A stretch of 64,000 nt of DNA from Atriophallophorus winterbourni (lineage: Eukaryota > Platyhelminthes > Trematoda > Plagiorchiida > Microphallidae). Numbering within the stretch: position 1 is the stretch's first letter; each line of letters begins with the position of its first letter. The stretch is taken from assembly GCA_013407085.1 (NCBI GenBank), contig JACCGJ010020530.1:1-64000 (forward strand), read 5' to 3'. Of the stretch, positions 1 to 10,972 are shown piece after piece. A model generated the notes under the pieces. That model did no database searches. It worked only from the letters and a program-made list of their open reading frames with translations, and was not told the origin of the DNA. The position numbers and the translations under genes are program-made.

Positions 1-90
1 GACCTGCAAGGCAGCAGGGAGTTGCCAGAAAGAGGTGGTGTGCACCAACTAACCGTCTACCAGACTCTTCCAGGTTTTTCCTCAGGGTAG
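1..90 (-). repeat. S2 short retroelement, 3' fragment
   Basis: This stretch is nearly identical to 59,990-60,075, inside the complete S2 copy at 59,828-60,321. It carries the same words (for example gacctgcaaggcagcaggga) in the same orientation. The window begins inside the element, so only part is seen. No ORF is expected; S2 looks non-autonomous. Confidence 0.75.
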
Positions 91-160
91 AATAACTTTC
101 ACGAACAAATCAATAATCAAACAGAAGCTTAAAGACCAGCTAACACGTCAGGCAACCTCA

Positions 161-478
161 ATGTGTATTTATCAATATACCTGTTCCTGTGGGTCAGGAT
201 ACATCGCCTGTATGACGTCGAAACCAAAAAAGCGAATGTTTGAGCATCACCCTAGTTGGTTAAGCAAACACTGTTCTAAGAAAGTGAATAGCTCGATTCT
301 AGCTCACTTGATTGATGCAAGGCACCGAGTAAAGCCTGAAAAGGCGTTCTCAGTCGTTTACACGGTTCCTCACAACGTGTCTCGAAGAGTCGCCTGGATC
401 ATCTTGCAGACAGCTGAGGTGATTGCAATAAAACTTTTTAGACCAGACCGACTAGTTTGTGATCTTTCCTTACCTTGA
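161..478 (+). pseudogene. Penelope-like element GIY-YIG endonuclease fragment
   Basis: A 105-residue open stretch matches the C-terminal endonuclease of Penelope-like retroelements (PLEs). Near the N-terminus it has the Cys-rich lead-in YTCSCGS, then YIA where the family has YIG, then a basic stretch and the EH-PSWL block, and later SSILAHLIDARH and an AFSVVYTVP block. PLE proteins combine a telomerase-like reverse transcriptase with this nuclease and move by reverse transcription at a nicked chromosomal site. The Gly of YIG is replaced by Ala, the usual Arg after it is not evident, and no reverse transcriptase lies upstream in the window, so this is a decayed 3' remnant. It matters because PLEs are known carriers of hammerhead ribozymes, which occur elsewhere in this window. 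Confidence 0.8.
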
Positions 479-479
479 C

Positions 480-770
480 CAACAGTCAAATCAAAGATAA
501 AATTTTATGTAGAAACACGTGATATTGATATTTGTTCATTGGTTGAGTTTGATCAGATATATTTCTATGATCTGATATTGTAAAGCTTAATGAGCAATAG
601 AGCACTACAGCTATTGCTCCTGGCGATGTGCTAGGGTTGCTTCATAAAATACAGTTTTGATTGACTTAACGGAATTCCCCTTCTCTCACAATGCCTCTTG
701 GTCACACAAGGCGATAATTATATTCTTGTTGATTTGGTACGAAGCGATGAGGGTGATATTTTAGAGGTGT
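480..770. other. Intergenic, no feature seen
   Basis: This is AT-rich sequence between the PLE fragment and an LTR-like repeat. No ORF, exon signature or repeat match was recognised. Confidence 0.5.
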
Positions 771-1200
771 GAAGTGCTCTAACGAAGAGATTCATGAGAT
801 TCTCTTGGATGATCTGGAAAACACACTATTCAGGAAAATACACGGACCCTAAACGCAGAACAGATAGACTACAACAACCGGGTTTCGAAATCGCATGTAC
901 TTAACTTTGAACAACGTCAGCGACTATTGAATGATACGCCATTCGTCAAATGCGAACAAACGAGCCCGTGTTAGCCACTTCATTTGAACCGGTTGTTGCA
1001 AGATCTGATCAAAACTGACAACCGGCAAAGACAGTTTGAGGGCAGTGTTAGGGCAACGAGATTTATCTATAAAAATAGGTGTGTAATTTATTCTCTGTCG
1101 TGTGCGTAAAACGCACTATCCGGTTGAAGTTCTCTTGTGGTGTGGCATTCGTAGATGATGGAGATTAACGTTGGACAAGTTGACCTTTGGCAGTACATTT
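771..1200 (+). repeat. LTR-like repeat, copy 1
   Basis: The segment shares ordered blocks with 4,950-5,240, 25,090-25,700 and 25,830-26,430. These are a TATA-like stretch (tctataaaaatagg near 1,069), then gttctcttgtggtgtg near 1,125, then a GATTAACGTTGGAC-like block. TATA, a short transcribed-type stretch and a conserved block after it would suit a retrotransposon LTR and its downstream leader. No terminal TG..CA boundary or primer-binding site could be proved. Confidence 0.4.
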
Positions 1201-1597
1201 TAATAAATCAACCGATGGATGAGAATCGCTGGAAAAGGGAACGTATTTAATTTTAGATCGAGTCTTTCGGAGCTTATGTAAACACAAGGTACTCAACGTC
1301 AGGACAAACAAACGTGATTTGACATCGATTAATCTGACGCAATCATCAATAAACTTCTCCATCCAAGCTTCATAGAGTCAACATACATTTAATAAAAAAA
1401 ACGCTCGGAAGCTTATGGGTGAGGGGAATGTTGCTAATTAGTATGGGACTACCAACAAAGAATTCATGATTTGCACGTTCGAAAAACCGTACCCGGTCAT
1501 TAATACGTATGTTAGTCATGTTATGAAAATATTCCATCCAACGACTGGCACCAGGTGAGGAAAGGATATCGAACTGCTTGACAGAATTTATGTTGTG

Positions 1598-1910
1598 TGA
1601 CAAAGTTAGCGCCCCGTTACAGAATTTGCTTTTAAAGAGCGAATTATTTTAAACTAAACTACACGATTTATCAACGGTGGATACGGAGTGACCTCCTGTT
1701 GCATTCAAAATCTTGCATACTGAAACACCATTCCTTAAACACTTAATAAATTCCCAATGCGCCTTACTCGACACGAACAATTCAAGGACTTTAAGAAGAG
1801 GAATTCTCGATTGGCATATTTCATCGAAAAAAAATTTGTTTCTCGTAAGAATTTGTTTACTAGAACATTTTGCCTGACGAAATCACACGCTCGGAATCTG
1901 GGGGTGGGAA
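1598..1910 (+). mobile_element. CR1-like LINE 3' remnant
   Basis: The degenerate reading resembles the C-terminus of a CR1/Jockey-type reverse transcriptase ORF: an ATKL-type start, FKERI, LNLHDL, then a serine/arginine-rich stretch ending near a CLTKSHARN block. The same block recurs at 20,930-21,180, 35,740-36,080, 36,510-36,870 and 37,790-38,110. Frames are broken, so this is a 5'-truncated dead copy. Confidence 0.6.
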
Positions 1911-2716
1911 TTTCCAGTTTCGCATATCACGGCCTGATTGAAGCTGACAGTGGTGATGGGAGGCGATACAGTCAATTGAGAATGAACTATGGTTCTTTTC
2001 TCCTGCTGTTGTTGGTCATCCTTCGACCGTGGATCCCTGTTACATCGCAGCTTTTCGAATGACAGGAAACAGTCCTATTCGGGAGGATCAATCCTCCTGC
2101 ACTGGAACGTGATAATGTGCTTTACTCGTTCATTTTTATTGAAAGCCTTATAGTAAAGTGTATCCTAGGTATATGTGAGTCGGCTGAAGTGGTAGTTTAC
2201 GGTTTTTTGAAATTTATTGCCTTTGAGGTGATGGTACAGATTTCATCGCGAAACAATTTGTACTTCCTTTCCGAACGTTTGTCTCAATGGGCTCGACCGC
2301 TTTTCACACCGCAGCACTGTGTAGCTGACATCATAATGTTGATGTATGATCAACTTTGAGGAGCTCCTATTGATTCATAAATGCCACCCATTTTAACTCG
2401 TCGGCTGATCGATTGTGTTGGAGGAAGTCTTAAGCGCGATTAAGTTTGTCTTTAGTTCTTGAACAATCGATTAGTCTAATCATACAGCCTGTTGATTTGA
2501 AGCGATTTTCCTGGACCGCGTGGATAATGACAAATCTCCTTTGAAGCAAGGGGTTATTGATCAATTTCAATGAATGCAATTTGTTCTATCTCGATAGTTA
2601 ATCACCAAATTGTGCCCAGTAGAAAGGTTTCCAAATGTGCAACCTTGAGAAAGCACCCTCTGTTAAATATCCACAATATTAATCTATTTTATTGATTTCA
2701 TTGTGTTAATTTTCAG
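1911..2716. other. No gene recognised
   Basis: Short ORFs occur here, but none has a recognisable motif or splice-bounded structure. The last 16 bases form the pyrimidine-rich acceptor of the exon at 2,717. Confidence 0.4.
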
Positions 2717-2790
2717 GTATACATTGTCAAGCAAAAGTAGGAACAAACCCTTTGGAAGAAGCGTGTGCCGTGGCCTGGGGCGTTTGCAAC
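2717..2790 (+). CDS. RBX1/ROC1-like RING-H2 exon
   Basis: A 74-nt exon is bounded by ttttcag and by a gtgagt donor. It starts with two bases of a split codon and ends in phase 0. Its 24 codons read IHCQAKVGTN, PLEEACA, VAWGVCN. RBX1, the catalytic RING subunit of cullin-RING ubiquitin ligases, has CIECQA..EEC.VAWGVCN at the same place, giving zinc-binding Cys residues at the expected spacing; the loop is one residue longer here. The flanking exons (the CAICRN part before, the NHAFHFHC..WLK part after) were not found nearby. It may belong to a long-intron gene, be a diverged paralogue, or be an isolated duplicated exon. Confidence 0.7.
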
Positions 2791-4225
2791 GTGAGTGTAT
2801 TTAAATTTGTAGACACAATGCGAGCATTAACTGTCGTGTGACCTTGACATCAATGAATTTAAACAATGAACCACACACATTGTGCCTAAAATGCATGAGG
2901 TAATTTTGTTTTATCATTCATAGATTATTCGAGTACACCTTCGTGGATTAAGGTGTGTGTGTGACCAAGTTTTTCATTTATCAGTGGAAAAATAAAGATT
3001 AACGAAATTTTCCTGTGAACGCTTCATCTAGATCTAATTTCGCATCAGAAATGACCAAAATGGAAAACTTGATTAACTGCGGTGTTTGGATCCGTCGTGA
3101 TGGAAGTTTCTAATAGTTTGCTGACATTTTATATTCATATTACCAACATTAATGTTAATATGATAACGGGCGTGCGTCAAGAATCTCTTAATTTACCTGC
3201 TAACTCTGGTATTTTTCAGTCAAATGATCTCAGTGGAATCTCATCGTCTTTTGAAATGATGTACGTATGTGTTGAGATAGCTGGAAACATTCCAATCTAC
3301 TTTAGAATGGTGGTGTACTCAACCTGTCAAATGGCTCTTTGACAGAATTTTTGGGTCTCACTTGAGCATGTTTCCAAAAATGGGGTTTAGCACTAAGTCA
3401 GAAGAAGCTACGAATACCAGGTCAGAGGTACGCTTACCTGATGACTGTCAATAATAACGAAACGACTCGTTTCTAGAATCTGATTTTAACGAAAAATCAT
3501 CTTCTTGATGCCAAACAGCTGTGAATGTATCTTCTGATAACATATATTGAAAACATTCAATGAAAAATGAAAAATTCGATTGTCTCCCATGAATATGATA
3601 TTTGAATTCGCGCCATTTATAAATTTCAATGATTGGGGAATCAAGTTTTGACACATGGGTGACAAAGTGCGTTTGAAATTTCGGTATTTCTTTTTAACTC
3701 GAAAATTAGATCAGGAAAATCATGAGGAAATTTACATAATGCTATGTATTTTGTGCCTACAACAATACCCAACGTCAAAATTTAGAACATGCTTCAAAAA
3801 CACATAAATTTAAATTCGGTGGTTAAAAGACGTTTAAATGAAGTTTCTGACCACCTACAGTAGCACGCCTTGTTTGAAGAACAGGATTGAGGTTAAGTTC
3901 GACAAATAAGTGTCGGTTGATATAACGGTGAACCGGAATCAAGGAGCTCGCCACAGTGCCCAAGCTCGGGCGAAAATATCTTTTTACCTGGGTGGGGTAC
4001 AAGGATCCGCCTTGGACGTGGTTCACAAGTCTAAGCGATATATCGGGAAACTGAAGTCAGCTACGACAACGCAATTCACAGTGTTATGCCTTGTTTCCGG
4101 CGAATGGTGGAAAGTACTTCGCGGCACAATTAGGTTCAAATCAGGTTTTCAACTCTGGACGCCTGTTATGCTGTTTACATAGGCTTCGAAGACACTCGAT
4201 CAAGCGTTAGTCACTTCACTTCCAG
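2791..4225. other. No gene recognised
   Basis: AT-rich sequence. The sought RBX1 partner exon was not found, and no repeat family used in this annotation was recognised. Confidence 0.4.
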
Positions 4226-4429
4226 GGATTCGTCTTTCCATGTCAATTACATCTCAAATGCGTACAACCTTTCCAACGTTAACCCCGTTCAGACATGATT
4301 CCCACAACCCAAGGAAACGCCGATTGGTTGAAACGCTTTCAATTCACATGACCAGGAATGCAACAAGCTCATCTGTTATAGGCGAATCTCGTTTCCACAA
4401 CACAGTCCTCAACCTTTCTAGGTCGGATT
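4226..4429 (+). CDS. Possible orphan exon
   Basis: An open reading frame lies between an acceptor-like ttccag and a donor-like gtaagt. It is Ser/Thr/Arg-rich (it includes HDSHNPRKRRLVETLS) and has no motif I recognise. The splice context alone raises it above chance; it could be noise. Confidence 0.2.
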
Positions 4430-4950
4430 CGTAAGTCTATTTCGTGACAGCCAGTTCAATTCCTCTCCTCACTACATTGGGCCCGTTTGACCGACCTTGA
4501 CGAATTGAGTATTGTGCAACAACGGCTAACCGTGACTCTCTTGTCCTGTTTCCAATAACATTGTAACCCAATCGGTTTTTTTAAGCCATACTACCGAAAC
4601 CCTTATTCTTGTGAATTGGTGATTGCTGTTGTTTGTCGCTTTGGAGCTTCTTGCTCTTGTGTTGTACCGGATGGTGTCGTTCTGAATAACACCCGAAACC
4701 TCATGATTGATACTCCTCGCTAGTGCATTTCATGAGCTCGACAATATCACTGTGCAGTAGAAAGCCATGATTGCCGGTGATCGGAAACACAGATTGCTTA
4801 AAGGTAACTGCAAGTGTGGCGCTAGCAGTACAAAGCTAAGCATAAGAAGAAGAGAGCTTGATTTTTAAAATTCCGAAACTGATGTTCACCATGTAACATG
4901 ATCTAGAATTGAACCGTAATCGTGGGGATTTCGGGAGGATTGCATGAGAA
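4430..4950. other. No gene recognised
   Basis: One weak echo (cgtttgaccgaccttgacgaatt near 4,487) recurs near 27,174, suggesting old repeat debris. Nothing codes convincingly. Confidence 0.35.
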
Positions 4951-5240
4951 TGGTCCGAGCGAAAGCATGTGGAACTCGATTGTCAGATCCTAAGGACATT
5001 CGGTAGAGACATGTTCAGGATAGCGTTGTGATATGCGTATATAAGTTGGATGTGCGTTGTTTTTTCCTTTGTCCTGTTAGCAACAAACACGTTCAACCAA
5101 CTGATGTTCTCTTGTGGTGTGAGAATCACCGGTGAACACCAAAAGGGTGAACCTACTGGGGATGAATATGGGACCCAATCGATAAGTGAGTGCGAAACAT
5201 GAGTGATGACGCGGTCAATGTTAAATCGACCTTGATTGAC
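4951..5240 (+). repeat. LTR-like repeat, copy 2
   Basis: It has a TATA-like tgcgtatataagttgg near 5,034, gttctcttgtggtgtg near 5,105, then gatgaatatgggacccaatcg at 5,161, in the same order and spacing as the other copies. It is diverged and shows no coding capacity. Confidence 0.4.
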
Positions 5241-5528
5241 CTCACCTAATCCTACCCTTTCCTCTTACAACATAACCTGCTAAAAATGTTTTGCTTGCTT
5301 CCAGCATGCGTACCATCTACATTGTATCAAACGATGGTTAGAAACAAGCGCTCATCCCCGATGTCCGTTGGATAACAGTGAGTGGGAATTCAGTCGGTGA
5401 GTTGAAGTTCTCATGACCTTGAACAACATATACTCGTCATTGTATTGTGTTGCTCACATCCCGTACCTTATATTTGTCAAGTTCACCCTTGAACATGTTC
5501 ACGCTTGATGCATACATGATATGTTGGG

Positions 5529-5760
5529 TCAGAGAGTTTCATATAAAACAAACTCAGACACCAAAGAAGAACCTTCGACGATTTCATTTAGAGTGTGGAA
5601 TAATGAACCTGTATCCATGAGATCTGCTACCACGTGCTTCTTGCCGATGAAACAGGTGGTTAAGTGTGTGATCCACTGCGTGTAGAATGTTGAACAGCAG
5701 GATAAAGTCAACCTGACACGACGGTACGAAAACCCAAATAGGATCAAAGTTGCAATCCTC
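5529..5760 (-). mobile_element. Probable CR1-like LINE fragment
   Basis: The reading contains FSYRRVR and an FYTQW/HLTTCF stretch that resemble the C-terminal part of CR1-like reverse transcriptase ORFs. Frames shift. Identification is weak and rests mainly on those short resemblances and on more LINE sequence just to the right. Confidence 0.35.
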
Positions 5761-5959
5761 TCCTCGTATGGCCTGTTATATAGTCAGATTACCAGTTTTG
5801 TAGCGCGGTGGTATACGTGTTGCAGCATGGTCATGACATTTTTAACCATGGGGTTCATGCTTGAACAGCGTACATCATTGTTGGCCGGACGTAGGTGTTC
5901 ATTATCCGTGGGAGTACCTGATTTGTGAAACTACCTACGGTACTTCTGAGCAGTGCTAA

Positions 5960-6056
5960 GGTTTGGCAGGACGTGCGGCACGGGTAGCCCACGTGCAGTA
6001 CTCGACTGTGCGGCACTTTGCCTGGATCAGGCTTGTGATTTCATACATACATACTG
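5960..6056 (-). repeat. RepA copy, 5' part
   Basis: It contains the RepA hallmark in reverse: ggcactttgcctggatcagg followed by cttgtgatttcatacataca. This is one of the few copies left of 38 kb. Confidence 0.75.
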
Positions 6057-6066
6057 CTAATCCACA

Positions 6067-6237
6067 CATCCAGAGTCTTTCTCTTCCGTAACCGATGAAA
6101 GTTGCTGATCCCAGAGAGTAAGTTAATTCGAAGGATTTACATTTTTGGGTGTTGAATGGTAGGCGGTTTCGTAAGTACCATGTCTGAAGTGCATTGGGAT
6201 ATTTTTGTAGATGTTGGCAATCTTCTATGGTGCGCAC
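6067..6237 (-). mobile_element. CR1-like LINE reverse-transcriptase fragment
   Basis: The translation has the post-YxDD region typical of CR1/Jockey reverse transcriptases: W-LRNRLPFNTQKCK, then a TYSLGS block. The 5' and 3' parts are missing and the RepA copy abuts it. Confidence 0.6.
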
Positions 6238-6518
6238 CTAAATCAAAATTTGATGTCATCTTTCAGGTATATCGTTCGTGTATTGGCCCCAGGACTGAGC
6301 CACTTGTACCTTCAACTTGGCTGGATAGTTCCTCTTCAACAAAGTTATTATCTTGCAAAAGATCCCAGTTTGATCAATAGTTTATCACGTTCAGGATAAT
6401 AAAATTCCTGACCCGAAAACGGTTCTGTACGTAGAGGTTTCCTTGTATCATTCGACACGGTGATCTCATATCGTTTATCGGCGGATAATATCGGCTATCT
6501 GATCCGGTTTCCAGAGTG

Positions 6519-6788
6519 CTAGTCACTTGGAATATTCTCATACAGTTCTCCAGCTTTCCTGGTGCATGCGAGATCGCAGTGGCCGTAGTTGTTCTTGCAA
6601 TCCTTCATGCTGTTTTGCTTAGCCGGAGGATGGCATTGGGCAGGTCTCGGAAGAGCTCTTGATGAACACTCTTCACCGGTGCACTTCGTGTTCTCTGTGT
6701 GAACTTTGTTTAATTTGAAAAAATGACAAGTACGCTTGAAAGATTGATGGCATGTAAACACTCCGTGATAGAGGCGTATGCTCGCCAT
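6519..6788 (-). CDS. Cys-rich ORF, unidentified
   Basis: An 89-residue reading frame has about nine cysteines and several histidines in its second half (KCTGEECSS, QCHPPAKQ, DCKNNYGHCDLACT). An acceptor-like ctaaacag lies just upstream of its first Met. The density and spacing of Cys would suit a small extracellular disulfide-rich or zinc-binding domain, but I do not recognise the family. No signal peptide is visible. It could be a single exon of a secreted protein or a chance frame. Confidence 0.3.
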   Translation of the reverse strand: MASIRLYHGVFTCHQSFKRTCHFFKLNKVHTENTKCTGEECSSRALPRPAQCHPPAKQNSMKDCKNNYGHCDLACTRKAGELYENIPSD

Positions 6789-6789
6789 A

Positions 6790-7370
6790 ACCGGTCTGTT
6801 TAGTTTTAAACTGCGCGAATATGTTCAGAGTTAATATGTCTTTAAGATTATTATCGCATACGGACTCGCGGATCCATAGGCATCAAGCCGGTTCCCGTTC
6901 TAACAGAGACTATGACGAGCACATTTTACTCTTCGAGAAATTTTAGAACTTCGGTCTACTAATGCGCAGTCGATAATAATCACTCTGCTACATATGAGTG
7001 GGGCATTTGATTAGATCGAAGCGCCTTGTTGGTGTGCAAACATGTTCCGCAAAAGTATGCGTGCACTTTAAACTCACGCATCTAGATGTGTAAGAGTTTG
7101 GGGAAAATTTTTCATGGAAAATTTTAACCACAAATAATGAATGGTAATAACGTCTGACTTCTCCTTCAATATTTAATTTTGTAATTAATTCCTTTATTTA
7201 ATTATGCAGCGAAGACACCCCAACTTCTGGAGACCAAATTTCCGACTCGTACACAGATGCGCAGGCCACGTAGTATCGTGCCTGCGTTTGAAATGTAGTC
7301 GTATTCTTCTGGATATTGACTTGTCGAACAGCAACTCATTACTTTAAATTCTGGCTCTGGAATCTGTAGA
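6790..7370. other. No feature seen
   Basis: AT-rich intergenic sequence. No exon, RNA gene or repeat match was recognised. Confidence 0.4.
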
Positions 7371-7495
7371 TAGTTTTACTTATCTCCGTAGTTGTATCAA
7401 TAATTCTGCATCGTCTAGTGACAGGGACTCGGCATGCATTTATAAGACGATGAAAGTACTCTACAAATAGGTCACATTTGGCATCAGAAAGGGCT
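7371..7495 (+). mobile_element. L-A LINE remnant
   Basis: The words caataattctgcatcgtcta, gcatgcatttataagacg and cacatttggcatcagaaagg align with 10,060-10,165 of the L-A copy. It is short and diverged. Confidence 0.6.
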
Positions 7496-7956
7496 GTATC
7501 TATGGATGACAATAATAAAGATAAAAGGCTGCTGAACTGCGATCATGTTACATCCTGATACTGCGTTGCTCGCCATAAACATCGTGTTACCCCGAGATTG
7601 CACCTCATATTTATAGGAAACGATTTGGAGTATGTGACTATCCGGAGTCGATATCAACTGATGGACATTAACAAGAACAAGCCATAAATCTTGAATTTTG
7701 AGAGCCTTGGTGGAGTGCAACAGGATTAATTTTAATTTTGAGTACAAATGAATGATGCATTCTGGATGACCATCACTCAGTCAACCGTTGTAGAATCAGC
7801 CTATTTACTGGGTGTAAATGAAGTCTGCTTAACTTCTGTATTCACAATCCGATGCCGGTTGCTGGTAATTTATGCTGAGCTGATCGAAGCAAAAGGATTA
7901 ATCATGTGTAAACCTTGCAATGTTGATATTCAAGGTAATTCAAGGTTTTTAATTGT

Positions 7957-8520
7957 CTAAAACGCAACAAGCTTAACAATAACCACAGGATGGTAGAAAT
8001 TAAAAATGTACGTGTAGAAAAGATAAGCAGTATATAAGTGTTCGGACAACGAATAATTCAATGAAAATTCGTCTAATTTCGCGTTAAAGTCATGCAAGCT
8101 AGTAAAGTGAGCAACGGTTGAAGGTAAACTGTTCCAAGTAAAACAGACACGGACAGAATAAAAATGCCTTCTACAGTTCAGGCGGGAATGGGTTACCATC
8201 AGCATATATCAATGGGTCCAATAATTTCTCGTATCCCTTCGCGTCAATAAATCTTGTAAAGGATGGTTGTGGGTATGGAATTTTTTGTAAAATAGGATGC
8301 CTCGCTGATATATCGAACAGATTCAGGTGAGCTATCCTTTCTTTATAAGGCTTGTTTCGGATGCTGAGAACTAGTTTTCTTAAGCGGTGATAGATTCGCT
8401 GCATAAGTTCAACATACTTCTTGAGCCACGGAGACCATGACTGCACATTGTATTTCATCACAGGTCTCAAGTATGTATTCATTGTCCTTGGGAATATCTT
8501 GGTCGAAAATTTATCAAATA
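7957..8520 (-). mobile_element. CR1-like LINE, reverse-transcriptase C-terminus
   Basis: Two overlapping frames together give the end of a CR1-type ORF2. From N to C the blocks are YLRPVMKYNVQSWSPWLKK, the LRKLV region, KPYKERIAHLNLFDIS, then (frame shifted) RLNCRRHFYSVRV, FTWNSLP and a final KLDEFSL-like block. This matches the universal CR1 C-terminal layout. At least one frameshift and an early stop make it a pseudogene. Confidence 0.75.
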
Positions 8521-9010
8521 CCCGTTTGAGTAGGTTTAGGACTCGTGTTGCGTTTGCGTGCCGTTCGGTCGCATTATTTTGATGCGTTGATTATCATGGC
8601 ATACTGTTCTAACACGTACACTTACGTGGATATATTATAACTTGTTGGAGTCCCCTCGAAGTCAGCTTTCTGGATATACCAATCTCGTAGCGGTATTCGA
8701 TGATTCGAACGAATTCGGATTTCTCGTGATTTTCCCATATTGGATCTATGCGTGCAACGCGAATCCTTCAAATCCTTCAAATCCTCAAACGTTTTAACGT
8801 CATCGGAATGATCTTATTCTTACTGGTTATATTTTCAACATCGTGCGATCAACTACCGAAGCGTATCGCCGGAACAATTCCTGATTTTGCTCTTATTTTG
8901 AACAACACTTTTCGTCGCGTCACAATATTATCATCGATCGCTCGACAGGACCACTGCCTGTGCACACACCACTACAGTATGCACACAACCTTAACGAATG
9001 AACCCGAAAA
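8521..9010. other. Uncertain, possibly 5' part of a LINE
   Basis: A reading frame runs through 8,748-9,095 with a hydrophobic start but no recognised motif. It leads into LINE ORF1-like sequence on the same strand, so it may be the 5' region of that element. Confidence 0.3.
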
Positions 9011-9640
9011 AAGAATCAAGCGCACCGAGCTGCATGTGTACGGTTTGCCAAAAGTCGTGTTACGTGTTACGCTTGTTTGTCGAAAGTGCATGTAAAATGC
9101 GACAAATCGCTGACGTCAGATTTGGTAACGATTATTAATGGAGATAATTGTCCCGGTGTTTGTTAGGTTTGCCAGGTTTACGAAGCCAAATCAACAGCGT
9201 CTTCTTTGGAGACGAAAAACCATTAGAATAAAATTGAGATGCGTCCAAAGTGACTAGAATCCAGTATACAAGAACTGAATAAACTGATAATAGACGTAAA
9301 AATGGTACCATTGTTGCCAGGCTTAGAGGCTACCGCCAGAAAGCCGATGGAAAATCCATCAAACAGGCCAAAATTTACCCAGATAACCGCGCAGATGGTG
9401 ACTGAAACAGGTAAATGTTCGCCAGGATCCGTGACTACTCAACTTAACGGAAACGAGAAGGGACTCAGCAAAACAAGTTCTAAAAAGGCCGAATCGAATT
9501 ATAAACGAAAATCCGCAGGTATAAACCTTAGTGTTATATACACTAACGTGATCGAGTCACAAGAAACGCTGTTCGAAGCTAAGAATTTACTAATAAAAAT
9601 AACATCAGTTTTATGCAATATACGCTGCTTGATATGACTA
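9011..9640 (+). mobile_element. CR1-like LINE: PHD-like ORF1 end and start of endonuclease ORF
   Basis: At 9,065-9,175 the reading TCYACLSKVHVKCDKSL ... NCPGVC-stop has the second half of a PHD-type zinc finger (C-x2-C, H-x2-C, C-x2-C); CMCTVC sits just upstream in another frame. Some CR1 and related LINEs carry PHD fingers in ORF1. At 9,302-9,637 a basic, Ser/Thr-rich frame ends in INLSVIYTNVIESQ, resembling the N-terminal SL.YTN.. motif of an apurinic-type LINE endonuclease. The element is broken after that. Confidence 0.45.
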
Positions 9641-10045
9641 TTTTCATTCCATTTTCATTCATACAGTAATCCTGTGGGATAGGAATCTGTTTGGATTTTT
9701 ACCGCGAATCCTTGGATTCATAAAAACTAGGAACTGTAGAGAGGTGATGGACAATGTTTCTTCAAAAAACTCTATTTATTAGTTTTCTTATAGCGGAACA
9801 AAGGATCACATTTTGATTTTCGCTGATACTCCTCCCATTAAGACTACAATCCAGTTTTTATTTCACATTTTTTCGCAACTGGACTTTAGTCAAGCGGAGA
9901 CTTGTTAATGAGTAAAAAGAGCATGAAACTACTAATAGTGTATGGACATATTCGCTTCTATGTGTAAAATGCTGTTTTGAAAACAGTGTTTGAGGTTAGC
10001 AAGTGTATACTTGATATTTTAGGTTATAATTATGACATCTTTGTG
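9641..10045. other. No feature seen
   Basis: AT-rich spacer between two LINE fragments. Confidence 0.4.
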
Positions 10046-10049
10046 TTTA

Positions 10050-10972
10050 GAACACATATATCAATAATTCTGCATCGTTAGATGACGAGGTCCCGGCACG
10101 CATTTCTAAAGCGACACTAGCATTCCGCAACCTAGGTCACCTCTGGCGTCAGAAAGGACTGTCTCTGTTACTCAGTGGTAGAGTCTATAAAGCGACAGTT
10201 CGGTCTCTGTTACTGTATGGGTGGGAAACCTGGACCCTACGAAAAGAACACATCCAGCGTCTCCAAGTATTTGAAAACCGATGTCTCCGCAACATTCTAG
10301 GAGTTAGCTGTTACAATCGCATACGCACCGATGCTCTCCGAAATAAGTTGTTCGGTTGTAATGTTGATATAGAGAAGCAAATCAACCTGCATAGGTTACG
10401 CTGGTTGGGTCACGTTTTACGGATGCCGGACCACTGACTTCTGAAACAGATTCTTTTTGCGACACCACATCCAGATTGGCGTAAATCTCGGGGTGGCCAA
10501 ACCGTCACATGGCATAAGCAGTTAAAAACCCTTACTAGTAACCTTTCCAAAGTCAGCGCAGCTCGTCTTCCAGACTGGTGTCCCCGCGATCATATATCGC
10601 AATGGCTAGTTACGCTTCGGGATATGTCCAGAAACCGTGTTCAATTGCGGTCTTGCACTAAGCATCTCCTTGGAGTGTTTGCTTAAACTTGTATGTTGTC
10701 AAGCGGAGTGACGAGAAAAACTTGTTCTGATGCATGGCAGTGAAAGCCGCAAGGAAGCTCTACTCGTTCACGAAGCTTGTTTGAATGCATGTTCCATTCG
10801 AGGTGTAGGCACCTCTACCCCGTTTGTTTGTGCTTACTCTTTTATAGTACCCGTCGCAATTTAAGTCCCACCCTTCCCCATCTTTTAGGATTTCACTTTT
10901 TCATAGTTGTGTGGCAGTTAAGCATTCGGTACGCGCTACCGGTGTAATGCTGTCTTCGATGATGATGATTAC
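10050..10972 (+). mobile_element. L-A LINE (RTE-like), 3' end with GAT tail
   Basis: This is a nearly open ORF2 C-terminus. Blocks in order: [53 protein letters not shown], then [11 protein letters not shown] and [14 protein letters not shown]. This is the post-RT region typical of RTE-like LINEs in trematodes. One in-frame stop after MPDH breaks the frame. The 3' UTR runs to a gatgatgatgatt tail at about 10,970. The 5' end is truncated. Copies or fragments: 7,371, 13,080, 46,595, 47,380, 50,322, 53,290, 56,415, 58,905, 60,440 and 61,420. Confidence 0.85.

Noticed and set aside
3430..3480. CTGATGA followed 14 nt later by GAAACG
   Set aside because: The intervening segment cannot form a helix II beyond two pairs and no helix I is visible; a chance match to the hammerhead core.
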